From Trichoplax sp. H2 (taxonomy: Eukaryota > Placozoa > Uniplacotomia > Trichoplacea): 64,000 nucleotides of DNA. How positions within the stretch are numbered: position 1 is the stretch's first letter; each line of letters begins with the position of its first letter. This document shows positions 24,117 through 39,100 of this stretch, piece by piece. Under the pieces are notes generated by a model. It did not search any database. It was not told where the DNA came from and worked only from the letters and a program-made list of their open reading frames with translations. Location of the stretch: the NCBI GenBank assembly GCA_003344405.1, contig NOWV01000009.1, positions 620,001 to 684,000 on the forward strand, written 5' to 3'. A program made the translations under genes and the position numbers.

Positions 24117-26191
24117 CTGTTATTTTTCAAAACTTTTGTATATGTCTCATAACAGTGATCTTGAAATTGTGATTTTGACATTCTGATATGCATATACGAG
24201 TTTTAATCATAGGCTCAAATACTTGTTAATAATACTGGATATCGATAACCGATACCTTATCTATATTTATTTTTATCGACGATTAATTTAACAGTTCATG
24301 AATCATTTTTCACCTTGCGCATAACAGATATGTCGGAATATCGAGTTGTACCATGATAGTATTTAAGTTCTTTAAATTGAATGACTGCCAAGTTATCATC
24401 TTGTTCGTTGTTTAGACTAAGTGATATAATGTGTAGATAGGCAACTTCTTTGCCTTTAAATTTTCTTTTAAGACCAGTAAGTCAAGTTATAATCTACTAT
24501 ATAATTCACAGATGCATTAAAATAATGAAGATATACTCTAATCAAGATGAACATTTATGTTGAATCAAACTTCACAAATTAATCAGTTACTAAATCTTTC
24601 TTAACTACTAAGTTCTAAATAAATGTTTAACTAACGCCTAAAGTATATACATGTTTTTTGATATTACCGAAGAATTCACAATTAATAACTTAACATCCAC
24701 ACTAATGCAAAGGTGCTATACGTTTTCCTTAAATCATGACCATTTAATTGTAGCTCCATTGTAACTAAAAATACCGCAACGGTACAAATATTAGTCACTA
24801 TAACTTTGAATACTCGTAGGTAACTGTACGTATCTGTCGAGTTTATGATACCGTATGTATTGGATTAAATACTAAATTATGATGAAAAATATCGATATCC
24901 TCAAATGTTGCCTTATGCACAAGCCGAGCGTCATTGTAGACAAACTCGTCGATATCGCTAAAGTTCCAATTAGAGAATTCAAATTCAAGATCAAAAAATA
25001 ACTATGTCTCTATTTAATCACAACGCTGAAACTGTATACAATTTTTAAATTATAATAGCTTTTTACGTACTTAAAATAACGATATCATACCGAAAATGTG
25101 ACACAGGTTTATGGAATCACATACAAATAAACGAAGACATAAACGCATTTAATAGTAAAACATTAACATTTACTGAAAACACAATGATTTTTAGTTAATG
25201 CGATATTATATGAATATAACATTGTTGTGCGAAATCGATAAAAATTGCTGGCAAAAATCCCTATATAACAGTGATATACTCGTACATATATAATCGATCT
25301 TCTACAAAGTTATTATGCGTTTATTTCATTATCTATATCAATAATAATATTTTGACGGTTTACGAATATTTTACCATACGGTAAAGTAAACAATTCAAAT
25401 GATAGTTGTTGAATATCAGTAAAAAAGCAGTAACTTCGTACTTTTATGCTATAATAATCACAGTAAACTATTGTGATTTAATATTGTACAATGTACATAT
25501 ATACCAACATATTTATTTAATGAGTACACCTTCCCCATCGATCAATATCGAATTTTAAAATATATCATAGGAATAAGTAGGGAATCGTATGCTAACAATT
25601 GAATTGATATTGACAATAACACAAACCGATACAATAATTAAATAACGACAACTGTGTTAACTATATTACTAGATTGTTGTACTTGATGGTGACATAAATA
25701 CAGTAGTGAAAACTTTTTTCATCACTTATATTTATTATAGATCAATGTAACGGTACAGTTTATAATTAATTAATTAAACGTAATTATTACAAAAATGTTT
25801 AAAATCAAATGATACAATTAACATGGATTTTTAAAATGTTGTAATTATATTATGAATCAACATACATATATTGCAGCAAATGATAACTAACATTAAATGA
25901 CGAAGCGACAACTTTTAACTCTCCTTTAACATCTTATCAACATTATAATGAACATTGACAATAATTGACTCTAGCATTATGATCACCAAAAATGTCAACA
26001 TCTGCGTACAAAGCTAGCCAAATCACCGTAAAACTATATTTGCGTAAAGTATCATTACTGCATAAACTCTCCATTAAATGATTGATACAGGTAAAGATAA
26101 TAACATGTTTCGATTCTTAAACCAACAATGGAGAATTTAACACTAATTACGGTATTTAAATCATCAATGTATATTCTCAAAGCAATAACCG
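24117..26191. other. Tail-to-tail spacer
   Basis: AT-rich DNA between the 3' ends of the 974-residue gene and the forkhead gene. It presumably contains both 3' UTRs. No repeats, RNA genes or further exons stood out. Confidence 0.5.
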
Positions 26192-27115
26192 TCAATATTG
26201 GTAATTATCAACATTAAATGTTAGCAGTTTGAGAATATTACCATGTTGAAGATTACCGTGCTGAATGTTACCAGCTTGAACAGTGCCATGTTGTACATTG
26301 GAGCCATGTTGAATAGTCCCATGTTGTGTTTGCTGCTGCCCAGGGTGAGCAGAAGATGCCGTAACAACATACGATATATTGTTATCTAACGCTAGCCCTT
26401 GATGATGTTGAGCCAAAAGTTGTTGCCGCTGCTGCTGCTGCTGATCATAACGTAATATATTATTAGGAGTCATATTGGACCAAGGCGGGTAAGAAGTGCT
26501 GTATGGATTGCTAGTAGTATTGCAAAATGTTTTGTTAACCCCTGAAAAACTGTTATCATTATTTGGAAGAGCTACTTTTAATGGATCATTTAAACTATCG
26601 ATATCTTCGTGATAAAAATCATTGTTACGAAGAAATCGACTACTTGAGTATTGGCTACCGCTATTATTACCATCAGAGTAATTATTTGATCCACCGTGTG
26701 GTACAGGTGGATGTTGATTACTATCGATAGGATTGCTAGCGTGATCTAGACTAGAATTTTCATCCTCTATTGATTTTCGATTCGATTTAAATCGTTTTTT
26801 CCTACGTAGTAAACTTCCATTTTCAAACATTTGATTACAATCTGGATGCAACGCCCAAAAGCCACCTTTACCGCTTTGTCCAGGTTGTCTCGGTATACGC
26901 GTAAAACAATCGTTAAATGATAAATTATGTCTTAACGAATTTTGCCAACGCTGGCGATTTTCACGATAATAAGGAAAGTTATCGGTAATAAATTTGTAAA
27001 TATCGCTCAACTGCAGCATTTTTTGTGGTGATGCAGCAATGGCCATAACAGTTAACGTAATATAAGAATATGGTGGCTTTTTATTAGCCCCTCTAGCTCC
27101 TTTAGATCTTGGCAT
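26192..27115 (-). CDS. Forkhead transcription factor, FoxB-like
   Basis: DNA-binding transcription factor of 307 residues in one exon. The ATG at 27115 gives [18 protein letters not shown], putting the forkhead domain at the very N-terminus as in FoxB; the open frame extends three codons further only through a TTG. The domain covers about residues 12-107, with recognition helix [16 protein letters not shown] and wing [15 protein letters not shown] followed by LLRRKKRFK. The wing and basic tail match FoxB more closely than FoxA, FoxC or FoxL1. The rest is low complexity: Asn/Ser-rich, a QQQQQRQQ run at 26415-26450, and near the C-terminus a run of short QHG repeats. I see no clear Engrailed-homology repressor motif. 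The gene is isolated, with 15.5 kb of non-genic DNA upstream, as is common for developmental regulators. Confidence 0.92.
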   Translation of the reverse strand: MPRSKGARGANKKPPYSYITLTVMAIAASPQKMLQLSDIYKFITDNFPYYRENRQRWQNSLRHNLSFNDCFTRIPRQPGQSGKGGFWALHPDCNQMFENGSLLRRKKRFKSNRKSIEDENSSLDHASNPIDSNQHPPVPHGGSNNYSDGNNSGSQYSSSRFLRNNDFYHEDIDSLNDPLKVALPNNDNSFSGVNKTFCNTTSNPYSTSYPPWSNMTPNNILRYDQQQQQRQQLLAQHHQGLALDNNISYVVTASSAHPGQQQTQHGTIQHGSNVQHGTVQAGNIQHGNLQHGNILKLLTFNVDNYQY

Positions 27116-30100
27116 GACGCTCAATATTTATTATATCACGATATTTTCTTTTATTTCTTATCAACAGACGGGATTGAACAAATTTCCTACAAGAAATGGA
27201 GAAATTAAAATGCAGAAATCAATCAATTGATGAAATTGGAAGCTTAATTTAGTTCCATACCGATAATCAATTCCTTTTACTAATTTAGACTGTAACTGCG
27301 GTTATATTTGCACCGATTTTATGCTGCACTATTAGATATTGCTTTCAGTGTTATAAACTATGGCTTTCTAACGCTTAATGAAATGGAATACTTAATTTAT
27401 AATTATACAAGTATACGTCTATGCAAGGTATAACCTTGCACAGGGTTTTCGTTGATATAGAAAATAAAGATCTACACTTAGAATCGAAATCTGTCCATTA
27501 ACTTAATTTACTGTCGGAGTGGTTGCTGCGGCTAAGCCTAAAATACCTAACAAAAGGAAGGATAGATGATATTTTACTATAAGAATGCCGACTAGTATCA
27601 TTAACTGCAATCTGTTACTATACTTCAGCACCTAAAGTTTCATTTCGCAAGGTACCATTTACGTATATCGGCTTAAAAATTTGTAGTAAATATATTTTTT
27701 CTTATTCACTTGGATAGAAATATACAGAAGTTAGTTTTAGGGAAGTACTTACTTATTATTTACTTTCAACCTATTTCTAGAAATGAAAGAATAGGAACGA
27801 ATATAAAATGACGGTATCGAAGAATTTATGTTGAGTAGGAATGCAATTTAAGACCAAATAGCTGACTAAGAATCAGTACCATGAACTTGTTAAACCAATG
27901 GCCAAGAAAGGCAGGCAATATTACGAATGTTACCTTGCAATACTTTATAGTCTAAAACTAAATCATCGGAAACGAAATAATGTGAGGTGATAAAATACCT
28001 CACAAATTTTTACTGAATAGTATGCTATCATATTGTATAATACTATCGGTTATTTTGATTATTAATAAGAACATAAATCAAAACAATTAAAATTTTCATC
28101 ACGAGAAATTCGTAACCTAAGTATCAATTTGCAAAGAATACTATCTGCCTCTGAGCGAATAGTATACTGTATTTCGACAAATTAAGTAATGGATTGGAGA
28201 AATAAACTAACTACTCGTATAACCCTAATTTAAAACCACATAGCCTAAAAGGGATAATTGATCTAAGTACGAGTTATATAAGAATTATCTACTGTTGCAT
28301 GGTTCCTTACCGCAGTAAGAATCAGTCCAATCTACCAGATGGCGATCTACCTTATAACAAAATAAAATATCAGGAAATGAAATAATAATATTATAACGAT
28401 GTAACGCTAGCTGAAATCCATTTTTTAGAATATTGCTGTAGAACATGTAATCCAAATACAATTTGCTCCGCTATTGTCTGTAACTAGGTGCAGTACAACT
28501 GCTAAGACCTATTCATTCGTTAGGATGCCTATAAATACACAGCATACCATAATTTAATTCATTTTTCTTAACTATCAATTGAGATTACATTGCATTATGA
28601 GCGGTATAAGTAAAGGATAGCTTAGATAATTTAACCTCACTAATTTAGTTTACTTTTTGCTCTAGCATCCCTAAGCAGTTCGTAAATTTTAAGATCAATT
28701 AGCGAAGTAATTAATTATTACTGCTTTTACTAGATTTATAGAATTGTTGTGATAATTAAATTGGCCTTTTCTTATTAACTGCAATTACCCTCAAAAATTC
28801 TAATACTTTGCTTTAGGCTAGTAATAGTATAGTTTGCAGCATTAATGAAAGAATCTTACTGATATCCTTAGTAATCTTTTCAATGCATAAGAACGGTCTA
28901 CTTTAATGAATTATAATTTTTTAATAGTAAAGAGTTTAATGGTGAAAAAAGTACTATTATTTCTCATAGTATTATTAAAAATATATTTAGGCTGTCCAAA
29001 ATAAATAACAATATAAGAAACGTGGAAAGTAAAAGGGATTAAATGTAAGGTATAATAAACTTACATTAGCTAAAAATAATATCAGGATAAAGAATAATAT
29101 TAAAATACATAAGTATAGAAGAAAAATAGGTTAGTTTGCTGTCATCTTAAATTTATATAACTCTCAACCTATTAGAGGGTAACGTAAGATCCAATACTTA
29201 AAAGTAAATCCATTCTTGTCATATAATTGCACGTTAAGAATAAAGATACTAGAAGAATAAAAAAATATTGTACTTTTACCCTTAAGGGATTATTTTGCAC
29301 AAAGAAATTGAAGATTATTTGGAGAAAGAAATACAGGCCTACTATTTCAGTTCTATTAAGTCAGCAATGTTACATATTGATTATAGTAAATTTTGATTAA
29401 CGTTGCTATTATATTATAAAATTAGTATTATAGATTACTAGTAGTAGTTGTCCCCTTCGCGCCACAACACAATTATATGAAACGACATTAATTTTTTCTC
29501 TTAGGGAATACCGATTTTCCCTACTGTGTATGTTAGTATGTGAAAGATAGTATGCAAGTGTTTTTCATGTTGAGATAAAAAGAGCTTAATTGGCGAACTA
29601 AATATGAAATCTTTGCTACGAAAATAACTAAATTTACCTAATCACCCATCAGTTTAGATCTGACCCATAGTAATATATACTCATGTATATAAAAAATTCC
29701 AGTTTGGTTTATGTTAACACCTTAGATAAAGTTATCAAGTATCGTATACCAAAAGGTGATTAATCTCAAGAATCAGAATCTATTCGTTAACATGATGTAA
29801 ATTACGTTCTAGATGATACATCTACAGAAGTTGATATAACTGTTTAACAATCTAAAAAATTTTTTAATTTGCATGTAATAATATCATTACCTGATGAAAA
29901 TGAAACTCGATTATGAAAAACAGCAAAATTTGATAATAAGTTCGGAATTGACCTACAAGAAATAAGAGATTTCGTCTTATTTTATTTTACCTAACCTTAA
30001 TTGTACATATAGAAAAGAAAGAATTTGTATATCAATTATATGGGTGTAGGGCTCAAAAATTCAAAAGTTTAGATGAATAACTTTGTTCCCAGATACTGCA

Positions 30101-33100
30101 ATGAAGGGTATGTGCGTACGTCATCATAATGAACATCCAAAATGATTCATTTATTGCTCAAGAATATCTAATGAGTGTGTAGGGATATATCACGAATTGA
30201 TTGAATCATTTGGTAAGCTATAGATAAAATAACGGCTTTATATAACTTAAAGAAGGTAAAGTACCGTTAGTATTATGGAATATAAATATTTTTCAAGGTA
30301 AACCACCGATTAGGATCAGTTTACTTTCAATAGGATACATCAAGAATTATTTTGATTCGTTTAAAATAAAAATTTTTCGACGCTTAAGATGAAAATATCC
30401 TATAAAAGCAAATGGCTATTACTCTACCAGATGGGTCAAATTTGAAGTTAAATCTGATCTAGAAATAGATAGTGATGGGCATACTGCAAATATAAACCTC
30501 GTAGGCAAACTTAATCAGATTAGAATAAGCCCATTTTCGAATACATAATGGTAGAATCACAATTAGTTTAGGATGATAACATCAAAATTGGGTCTTGATA
30601 AAGTAATTTTATGCGAAGGAATTGAAAGCTTCTTTCAATTAGTGAAAGATGATTATAAAAGTAATGTTCCATAGCAGGGGGAAGAGAACGACATTCACGG
30701 CACATGTACTAGTCGAATAAGCTCATTTTAGGGTAGAACAAATCTTTCTTTGACTAAAATAGTATTTTATAATTAGTTTAATGCATTGCATATATGACTT
30801 CTTATTTTCAGTATAAGTAGATGTTAATGAAAGAGAAATGGTCTCTAATTTGATCCTAGGTTCATGTTGTCGTAAAGTAGAATCTGTTACGGATTACGGA
30901 AAGAAAGTTTTTAATAGGCGTAAAAGATTGCAAGTATGAGTAAATGTAAATATACGGAGCATTAAGATGGACTTGCCACGCACTTTAACGATATTGAACA
31001 GGAATATGGATCAGGATCAGCTTAATTGATGAAAGTATCAGATTCATGAAAATTTTATCACAATTTACCGGTACTCGATTAAAGAAAGATGAAAATATGT
31101 ACTGGTATCCAATAGTAAATAGCTTGAGTTGTATGGAAGTATCGTATAATGACAACCAAAATAAAAGATAAGAGAGTAAAATTAATTGTAGTCTACTATT
31201 TCTACGACCTATTTGCACCTTTCTAATTGTTTGTATTTATAAATTAATCATTCGATCGCGATAAATATAGGATCAATTGCAAATTAAAATTATTTTTTAA
31301 ACGATCTAAGATAACTCGAATAATATTAAAATAATAATATATCAAATGAATGCAAGCATTACCTAATAGAACATGATAACTTGGAGATTTAGTAATCATA
31401 AATGTGATTTCCTTTCCTACGTGAACGCTAGGTAAAACAGAAATTGATAGGATTTCGCTCTTGTAAACTTATATTTGAAGACTGAATATTGAACTTGTAT
31501 TATGATGACAATTTATATTGATATGGAGATTGAATCATCAACTTTAGACGAAATTTTCAGTTATGCTGACGAGCAAGGCGACTTATCATTGTTTTATTGT
31601 TTATAAATTGCATTTAACTATGTCTCGTCGGACTATTTGAGTAACAAGATCAATCATGGTCATTGTTGTGACAGCCAGGAATATGACCAAATCAAATTCA
31701 ATATGATTGATATACAATCAACACAAGGTGTACCATCTTGTCATATCCAATAATGTCAATAATACCAGCTGATGGGGTGGTTTATCAGTTAACAATAAAA
31801 TAATGAGAATGCCTTGGCCAAACAGATTGATAATGATATTAAAACTATTTTATTCCATTAAAGTCTTGATTCTTAGAACAAGGCTAATATCGTAAAAGTT
31901 TCAAATAAAGAACTGTTAAAATTGTTAATATTAATATAGCTGATAGATGAAATGATCTATTTTGATCGATTTCACTAACCACTGCGTGTAGTAATGCATA
32001 TTGGGTCGTTATAATTGTAAATTGAATTAATTTTCTTGTTGATGTAGTTTGTAAAAGAGCTATGACTAGACTCAATTAGCAATCAGCTATGCTATCATTT
32101 TCATACAATCACATCAATATCTTATCTGGATCTTGATGAGCAGCCATCACGATTGTTTTTGAATTTTGCTATCCATACGGTTAATCATGTTTTTCTTAGA
32201 CACTTTGGTAAACTTTTGTCGAAGTCATTGTTTCGCATTATTATATACAAAGGCAAGAGATTGAACTAGAGATCAATTTTTGATCTTCCATAATAGAAAG
32301 AGGAAGGGAACAACATTTCCTTTTCCTGTTCTGGTTTGCTTATGTCAGTCTTATTTTTATTATCATCAGTCATTTTTATCCATTTTGTAATACCAAAAGA
32401 ATGTGAGGGAGGGGAAATTTCTATTAAGGTTATTGTTACTAAAATTTCAGTCACATTTTTTAAATTCATGAATAGTATTCTCATCATAGATTGGCATATT
32501 GACTTTCTCGTTGTCCCATTCGGGATGGTATTCACTAAAGAATAATAGTTTAATGGATTCTCATTATGATAAATAAGCATTTAGTATTCTTTGAATATTC
32601 AATGCTAAATAAAGTCGTACCAACGACAATCTTATCGATTGCGCCAAATCATCGAATTCCTACAGTTGAGGTGAACAGTTTTAAATTATCAACCCCAATT
32701 GTCAGTATTTCTAGATTATTATCTTCAAATAAAATTGACTATACCAGTAAATGTATGATTCATTCACACACATCATACTTTTCGACGGTTATGGCATACA
32801 ATGATACAATTGATAGATGAATGTTTACCGTTAATATAATAATAATTGCTGTAGAATCTAATATATTCCCTTATTTTACGAACAGAAAAGACAGGGTTAC
32901 GCTATCAAGACAAACTAGGATGAGTTAGCTTATATTTCCTAAAAATTTCTGTCTATAATGATTTGGATACCTTTAAATATATACGGTAGATATTCAATAG
33001 AAGGCGTATAGAAATATTGACAATATATAATCTATACTAATGTGTGTTGTGAAACAATCTTTTTCTTTATTACCTACTAGTATTGATGAAATTTGTACCC

Positions 33101-36100
33101 CTTGTCCTACTCTACATGTAGATATAGTACTTATGAAAAGTTTATAAAATCAAATGGTAATAAGTCGTTAGATCTACTACTATCAATACTTATGTGTTAT
33201 ACTCATTAGGCAAAAAAGTAAATAATTTTCTACGCTAATTATTAATTTTGGGTGGCATCAAAGGCAGAAGCTTAATAAAATTTGTTCTTAATAGACGCTA
33301 TTGCACCCGACAAAATGGTAAAACATTCACGTAGGTTCATTTGCGGGTGTTTTCTTACTGATCACTAAATATTATCATAATACTTTAAAGAGAGAATGTA
33401 TTTTGGTTTATAAGATCATTTCACATTACTACGTAATATTTGCCATTCATAAGCTTCTAATGAAAGATAAATATAATTTATTGAGTAAGGCTGTCATAGA
33501 ATGATCAGTGTTTTCCCTTATCATTTTTGTTTAGTATAATAGTAACTAAAGAAATAATAACTAAAAGATCAATAATTTACTGAGATAAAACTGATAGGCT
33601 TACATATCTATTTTTTATTTGGATACTAGAATCGAAAATGTAATGTTAAAAATAGATTACCTAAGATCAATTTGATGTCGGTTAGCATTTTAGTACTGTG
33701 TACGGTTAATAATTCCCAATTGGTATAGGAATAAATTAGGCAATTTTTATGATGAAAAATGTTATGTTACAGCTTATGAAATCCGCTACAGTAGTTTATA
33801 ATCTTCGATAGATCGGTTTCCTATATAACAAATCACGTCAGTTACAATCTATTAGATATTATTAGCTATAGGCATAATCCTATTTTTATTTATATGCATA
33901 CATTAGGAGACTAAGTCAAATATTTTATATGGCGGAGGTTGCAATAGTATTATTGTGTTACTGAATACTATTTATTTATTACTCCTGCCCACTAATAATA
34001 GTAAGATTCAAGAAATGATTCGAACATAAAAAAATACCTAAATTCTCGATTGGTTGCAGTTTGACTCGTTTTAAAATCATTATTTTCTTTCCATCATTCG
34101 AATAAAACCTCTTACGATGTGTTAAATTGATATCCAATATCGAAATTAATAATTAAGGACTTGATAATGCATCAAATCGTATACCTATAGTTTTAATATA
34201 GTAATTAGCTTTTAGGATAATATTATGATATAAATGAAACTCAGTAGGTAAATGATTTTTAAGCATGCTTGTACGAAATCGGTATTACTAAGTTTCATAG
34301 ATTGCATATTTATTAGCTATGGCAGCCAGAATTTACCTAATGACTTTAACTTTCAAATAAACCATTTTTATACTGACCTTTTTATGAAAACAGAAATGCA
34401 GAGAAAATGAGAATATGGTTAAAATTACAATATTAAAGGTAGCAAACAAGATAATGAATTCGTCATATACCAAAGATCGTCAAATTATTCTGATGTTTCA
34501 GAAAATTGTGTCAATCAGGAGCTATTTAAAACTGTCTGTTAAAATCAGCAAACGAAAGATGATTATACTTTTAATACTTCATTATAAAAATGTTTGAAAA
34601 GTGGTGCTATTATTCAGTTATCTTTTATTTTAAATTCAATTGGCAATCTGGCTAACTAATGTATAATTTAATAAAAGGTTTGGATAAGTGACTATAATAA
34701 GCAGGGCTAGCATTTATTTCAATATAATGCAGCTGAAGTAACTGTTACAAAAGTCGAGATTAAAAAATATTTACCGCCTCATTATTGGCACACCAACATG
34801 GAATCAACCCCTGAAAATTACCTTTTTTTTCGTATTGGTTAAAACACAGTTTGATTAGCAATGAATACCTATCATCCTACGGTAGATGAAATAAGACTAT
34901 TGATAACAAGCTTATCTGCAACCTACTTATAATATATGCCAGTTTTTCAAACCGTAACAATCAATTGAGATTGAATATAATGACTCCATTAATCTGGCAT
35001 AAGATTCTGCAGATCAGCGCATTGTAGGTATTCGTATAGGAAAGAGCTTGTGTGTAAAGCTAACGTGATTTATAATGTAGTAGAGAGTGATATGATAATC
35101 AAGATTAAAATCCGATATTACAGAGGGTTACTGTTATACAATTAATAAGTTATCAGCAATACTATTAAAACTAGGTGTACGCTCGTGCAAAAATTTAATG
35201 GTTCCTAATTATTCTATTGTTTACGAGTACGCGTATATATGGCAGCCTGAAAGATAGGAAACATAAAGACAGTAGTTTTACTAGATATTACAAAGTAAAT
35301 TTATGAGGTGTTCATAGCATCAGCGTTCATTTTTAACGAATCAAATGTATTCCAACCATGAGTGAGAAATTGATTATGGATCCAATTATCATTAGTCATT
35401 TCGAGTTTGACTTTCCCAAATTAATGTCAACTATTCATTTAATTATGTAGACAATACGTCTGTTACAACAATAGGCCGTTCAATTAAGGAAAGTAAATTG
35501 TCATTGCAGTTATATTCGTCAATATAACAAGATAATAATCATAGCTGTTTAATTAAACATCCCCTATCATAATATTACCTTTATGGTATGCGAGACAATA
35601 TGGTAGTTGAGCATAAATGATAGAAAACAGCAATTTCTGAGAGAGTAGCAAGATCCTACAGTTGTCACTACAGAAATATCTTATACACACATACATGATA
35701 AAGATCTATCTAGACAAGATTTTATCCAATTGCATAACTTCCATAATATCTATAATATTATGGAGGGGTCTACCATATTAGACTGTAACGAACGTAGACT
35801 CTATAATTTAAGTGAATACAACGATATTAAGCCATGTAAAGCTAATGAAATACTAGCTATAATTGGGATCATAGAGTAAAACTCCTAATTTTTCAGGATT
35901 TTTTTATCAAGAGTTGTTTAGTAGCATTATTAGAATCTTATGAAATAATTTAAACATAATCAGAACAAGAATATCTCAGCTTTGATTGTTGTAGCTTGAC
36001 AGGATTTATTTTGTTTGACTATTAAGTTAAAGACTAAATAGATCATTTTGTATAGAATATTTGAATTCGTACTTACTACGACAGTACTATTACTACTATA

Positions 36101-39100
36101 CATCAAATTGTTAACAAGGACCACATCACTTTTAATGCCTCTTAACAATATTCGTATTCGTATACGCAACCTTTACGTTTCGTTAATCAAGTTAAATAGC
36201 CAGATTGATATCTGATTTGAATAAATTCCAATTGAGATTGATAAGATAACATAATTTAAAAAATGCTTAAGAATTTAGATTGAGAATATTGTATTACGAA
36301 ACACTTGTTTTGTAAGCATGCTATCATTACAATTAAAGTGCAGTAATATGAATTATTGAAGATTAATTAAAAGCTTGACTCTATTCAGCTATTTACGATA
36401 TTTTCTGGTATAAAACTGTCATCTTTAGCACTAAGAACAAGAGCATGATCGATTGTTTAGTGCGATACCAGCAGTATCATCACATATCTCCATTTTCCAG
36501 AAGAAAGTTATCTATGCTTTGATTAGGATTTACTGACATTCGATATTTTCTTTAAGGTATGATGGTACTAGGCATTTTAAAGTATGCAGGAGCTACATTT
36601 GAGAAGCACCTCAATCAGTTGTGATATTATTAAGGATCCGACCCTGTGAGTCAAAATAAACATGAATTATCGATGCCAAGAACTACGTGCATATCTCTAA
36701 AAATGTGGGTTCTTGACGTGAAATGGTGTGTATAATTTAAATCATGAATTTAGGTATTAATTAAAAAGTGCTTTGGATAGGTTCCTCTTGTAACGTGACT
36801 TAATATTGGACTGTAGACTATAAACCATGTTTAGTATGATGTAAGGTATAGTGGCTTTCTATATTTATTATAAGCCTTTTTTAATATCTCATAGTCATAG
36901 ACTGTGACTGAAGGTTCTATGTTAGAATACAGATGACTACATATACAGCAAGACGTTAAATCACTATTGATACTAGAGGTAAAAATAGACACGTAACTCA
37001 TATACTGGTATATGATTACTTCATCGTACTTTGGTAGGTCGAAATAATGTCGACGTAAATACTGTAGCAGTTATCCTACTGGAATAAAGATAGTCCTCTG
37101 TAAAATATTGTTACTAATAATTAATATTCTAAATACGCGTAAAATAAGGTAGAATGTTGCTATGCGGACTGTAACTGCGAAATGTACGAATACTACGGAG
37201 AAAATATAAGCAGGCAACTCTGGATTAATTTGCTCTGTTTAGAAGTCTTTATAACACCGGTAATTGTATTCGGCTAGAGTAGAACCGTGCATAGATTACA
37301 TAATTATCTTAGAATAAAGACCTCATAAAGTTCTAATTTTTAACGAAATTTCGTAATTTCGTGATTGGTTATTTCACCCTCCGTAACAGACATGAGAGTT
37401 ACAAGAAATATTGATATCGTAGTGATACACTTTATATCGACTTTGTAGGTACCAGTATAACAAAGTATCGATATTTATGAAAACTAGTTAACTTTTAATA
37501 CTGTACAGTTGAAGCTTTTACTTGCAATCATACATGGTTCACCGGCGGAAATTGTGCAATGTAGATTCTACTATAGTGCAATATCGCCTTAATTTCATAA
37601 CAAATGTTGAGAGGATTTAATATCAAATTAATAACTTCCTTCAAAGAAATTACACTTAACATCATAAAATAGAATTATACTGTACTACGACATAGGTTTG
37701 GATCAGATTAAAGTAGAAAGTGCGTGGAAATTAGCAATTCCAATAAGTAACGTAACAGAAAAGTATAGTTAGTATACAGTACAATTAAATAGAGCGTTTA
37801 ATGTAATAATACTGTAGTTGTACTTCATAGTGGTAGTGATTGGGAGTAGCGATGTTAACTAACAGCCATACTTCGGCTAACACGAAGTAATAGCACGTAT
37901 GTATACACAGCTCAGTTACGGACTACTAGAAATTTCTGGAATTGGATGCGTTCGCGCCTTACACAGTACATTTATAAACAAGGTAGCCTTTGTGCGTGTT
38001 CGCAGTTTCTATACTATACTCGTATGTTCAATCTTTCTAAGCAAAGATAGCCATGAGACCCAGTTACACAGGAAAATTTAATTACAGTATACGGTACGAT
38101 ATGGTTAGATATCTTATTAATTCGTGTTACTTCACTGTTTTAAGCTGATTAGGGTCTTTTAACTAGGATTAACCTAACGTTCGTTATGTTAATCAATTTG
38201 TTTGCTAGCTGATATTACTAATATGGGGTACATACAATACATCATGAGTTGACATGCCTATGCAACTATAACGCTACATTGCACTGGACGATTGCTTACA
38301 TAACAGTAGATTAACTTACGCGATATATTACGAGCGGGTTTCAGCTAATATTAAATAATTTGCATATGCGTAAATAAAGGTCATCATTAATACCATAAAT
38401 TATATTTATTAGTCATGTTTAAATATTTTCGATTACTTAATGACCCTTGAAAAAATTGAATTAAATAAGGTAGAATTTGTCTATTTTTTAAATGCTTACA
38501 AGAATGCTTTCAAAAAATAATTATGGCGACATTGTTTAGCATACTTAAGACGATGTACGGTACTAAGAGTAAGGTAGCCGTTTTTAATGTAGAACATATT
38601 TAGTTAAGATTACCGATAACATTTTGGAACTTTCAATATTAAAGGAGGTGGGGTTAAATTAGAATGGATCTTTATCAAAATAAATTCATACAAGTGAATA
38701 CTGCATCTTAATTATCAAGTACAGTGTTCCATCATTTTTAAATATAAACGTTATAAATTCATTTCACCATTAACAGTAATTATTATTTTAGTCTGTTATA
38801 TTAGTTTACGTGATATATTTTGCTCTCAGTTGAGGCAACAAGTTTTACCATCTAAACCGCATATACTCGTACTTGATCGGCTATGCTCTTGTATTACTTT
38901 TACATGTTCATTTTATTTCGAATTTAATCGTCTGACGATTTAATATTGGATTTCTTGCATCACCTTAATAAATAAATTGCTCTACTTCAAATAAGATTAA
39001 GTTAAATTTATATGAACGTGTTCTATTAACTACACATGATCATATGACCTTTGTTTACGTCTACAAAGTTTATAATTTGGAGGTAGCATAATTGACTAGC

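Noticed and set aside
27116-27124. Forkhead start three codons upstream
   Set aside because: The upstream codon is TTG, not ATG; MPRSKG matches the usual FoxB beginning.
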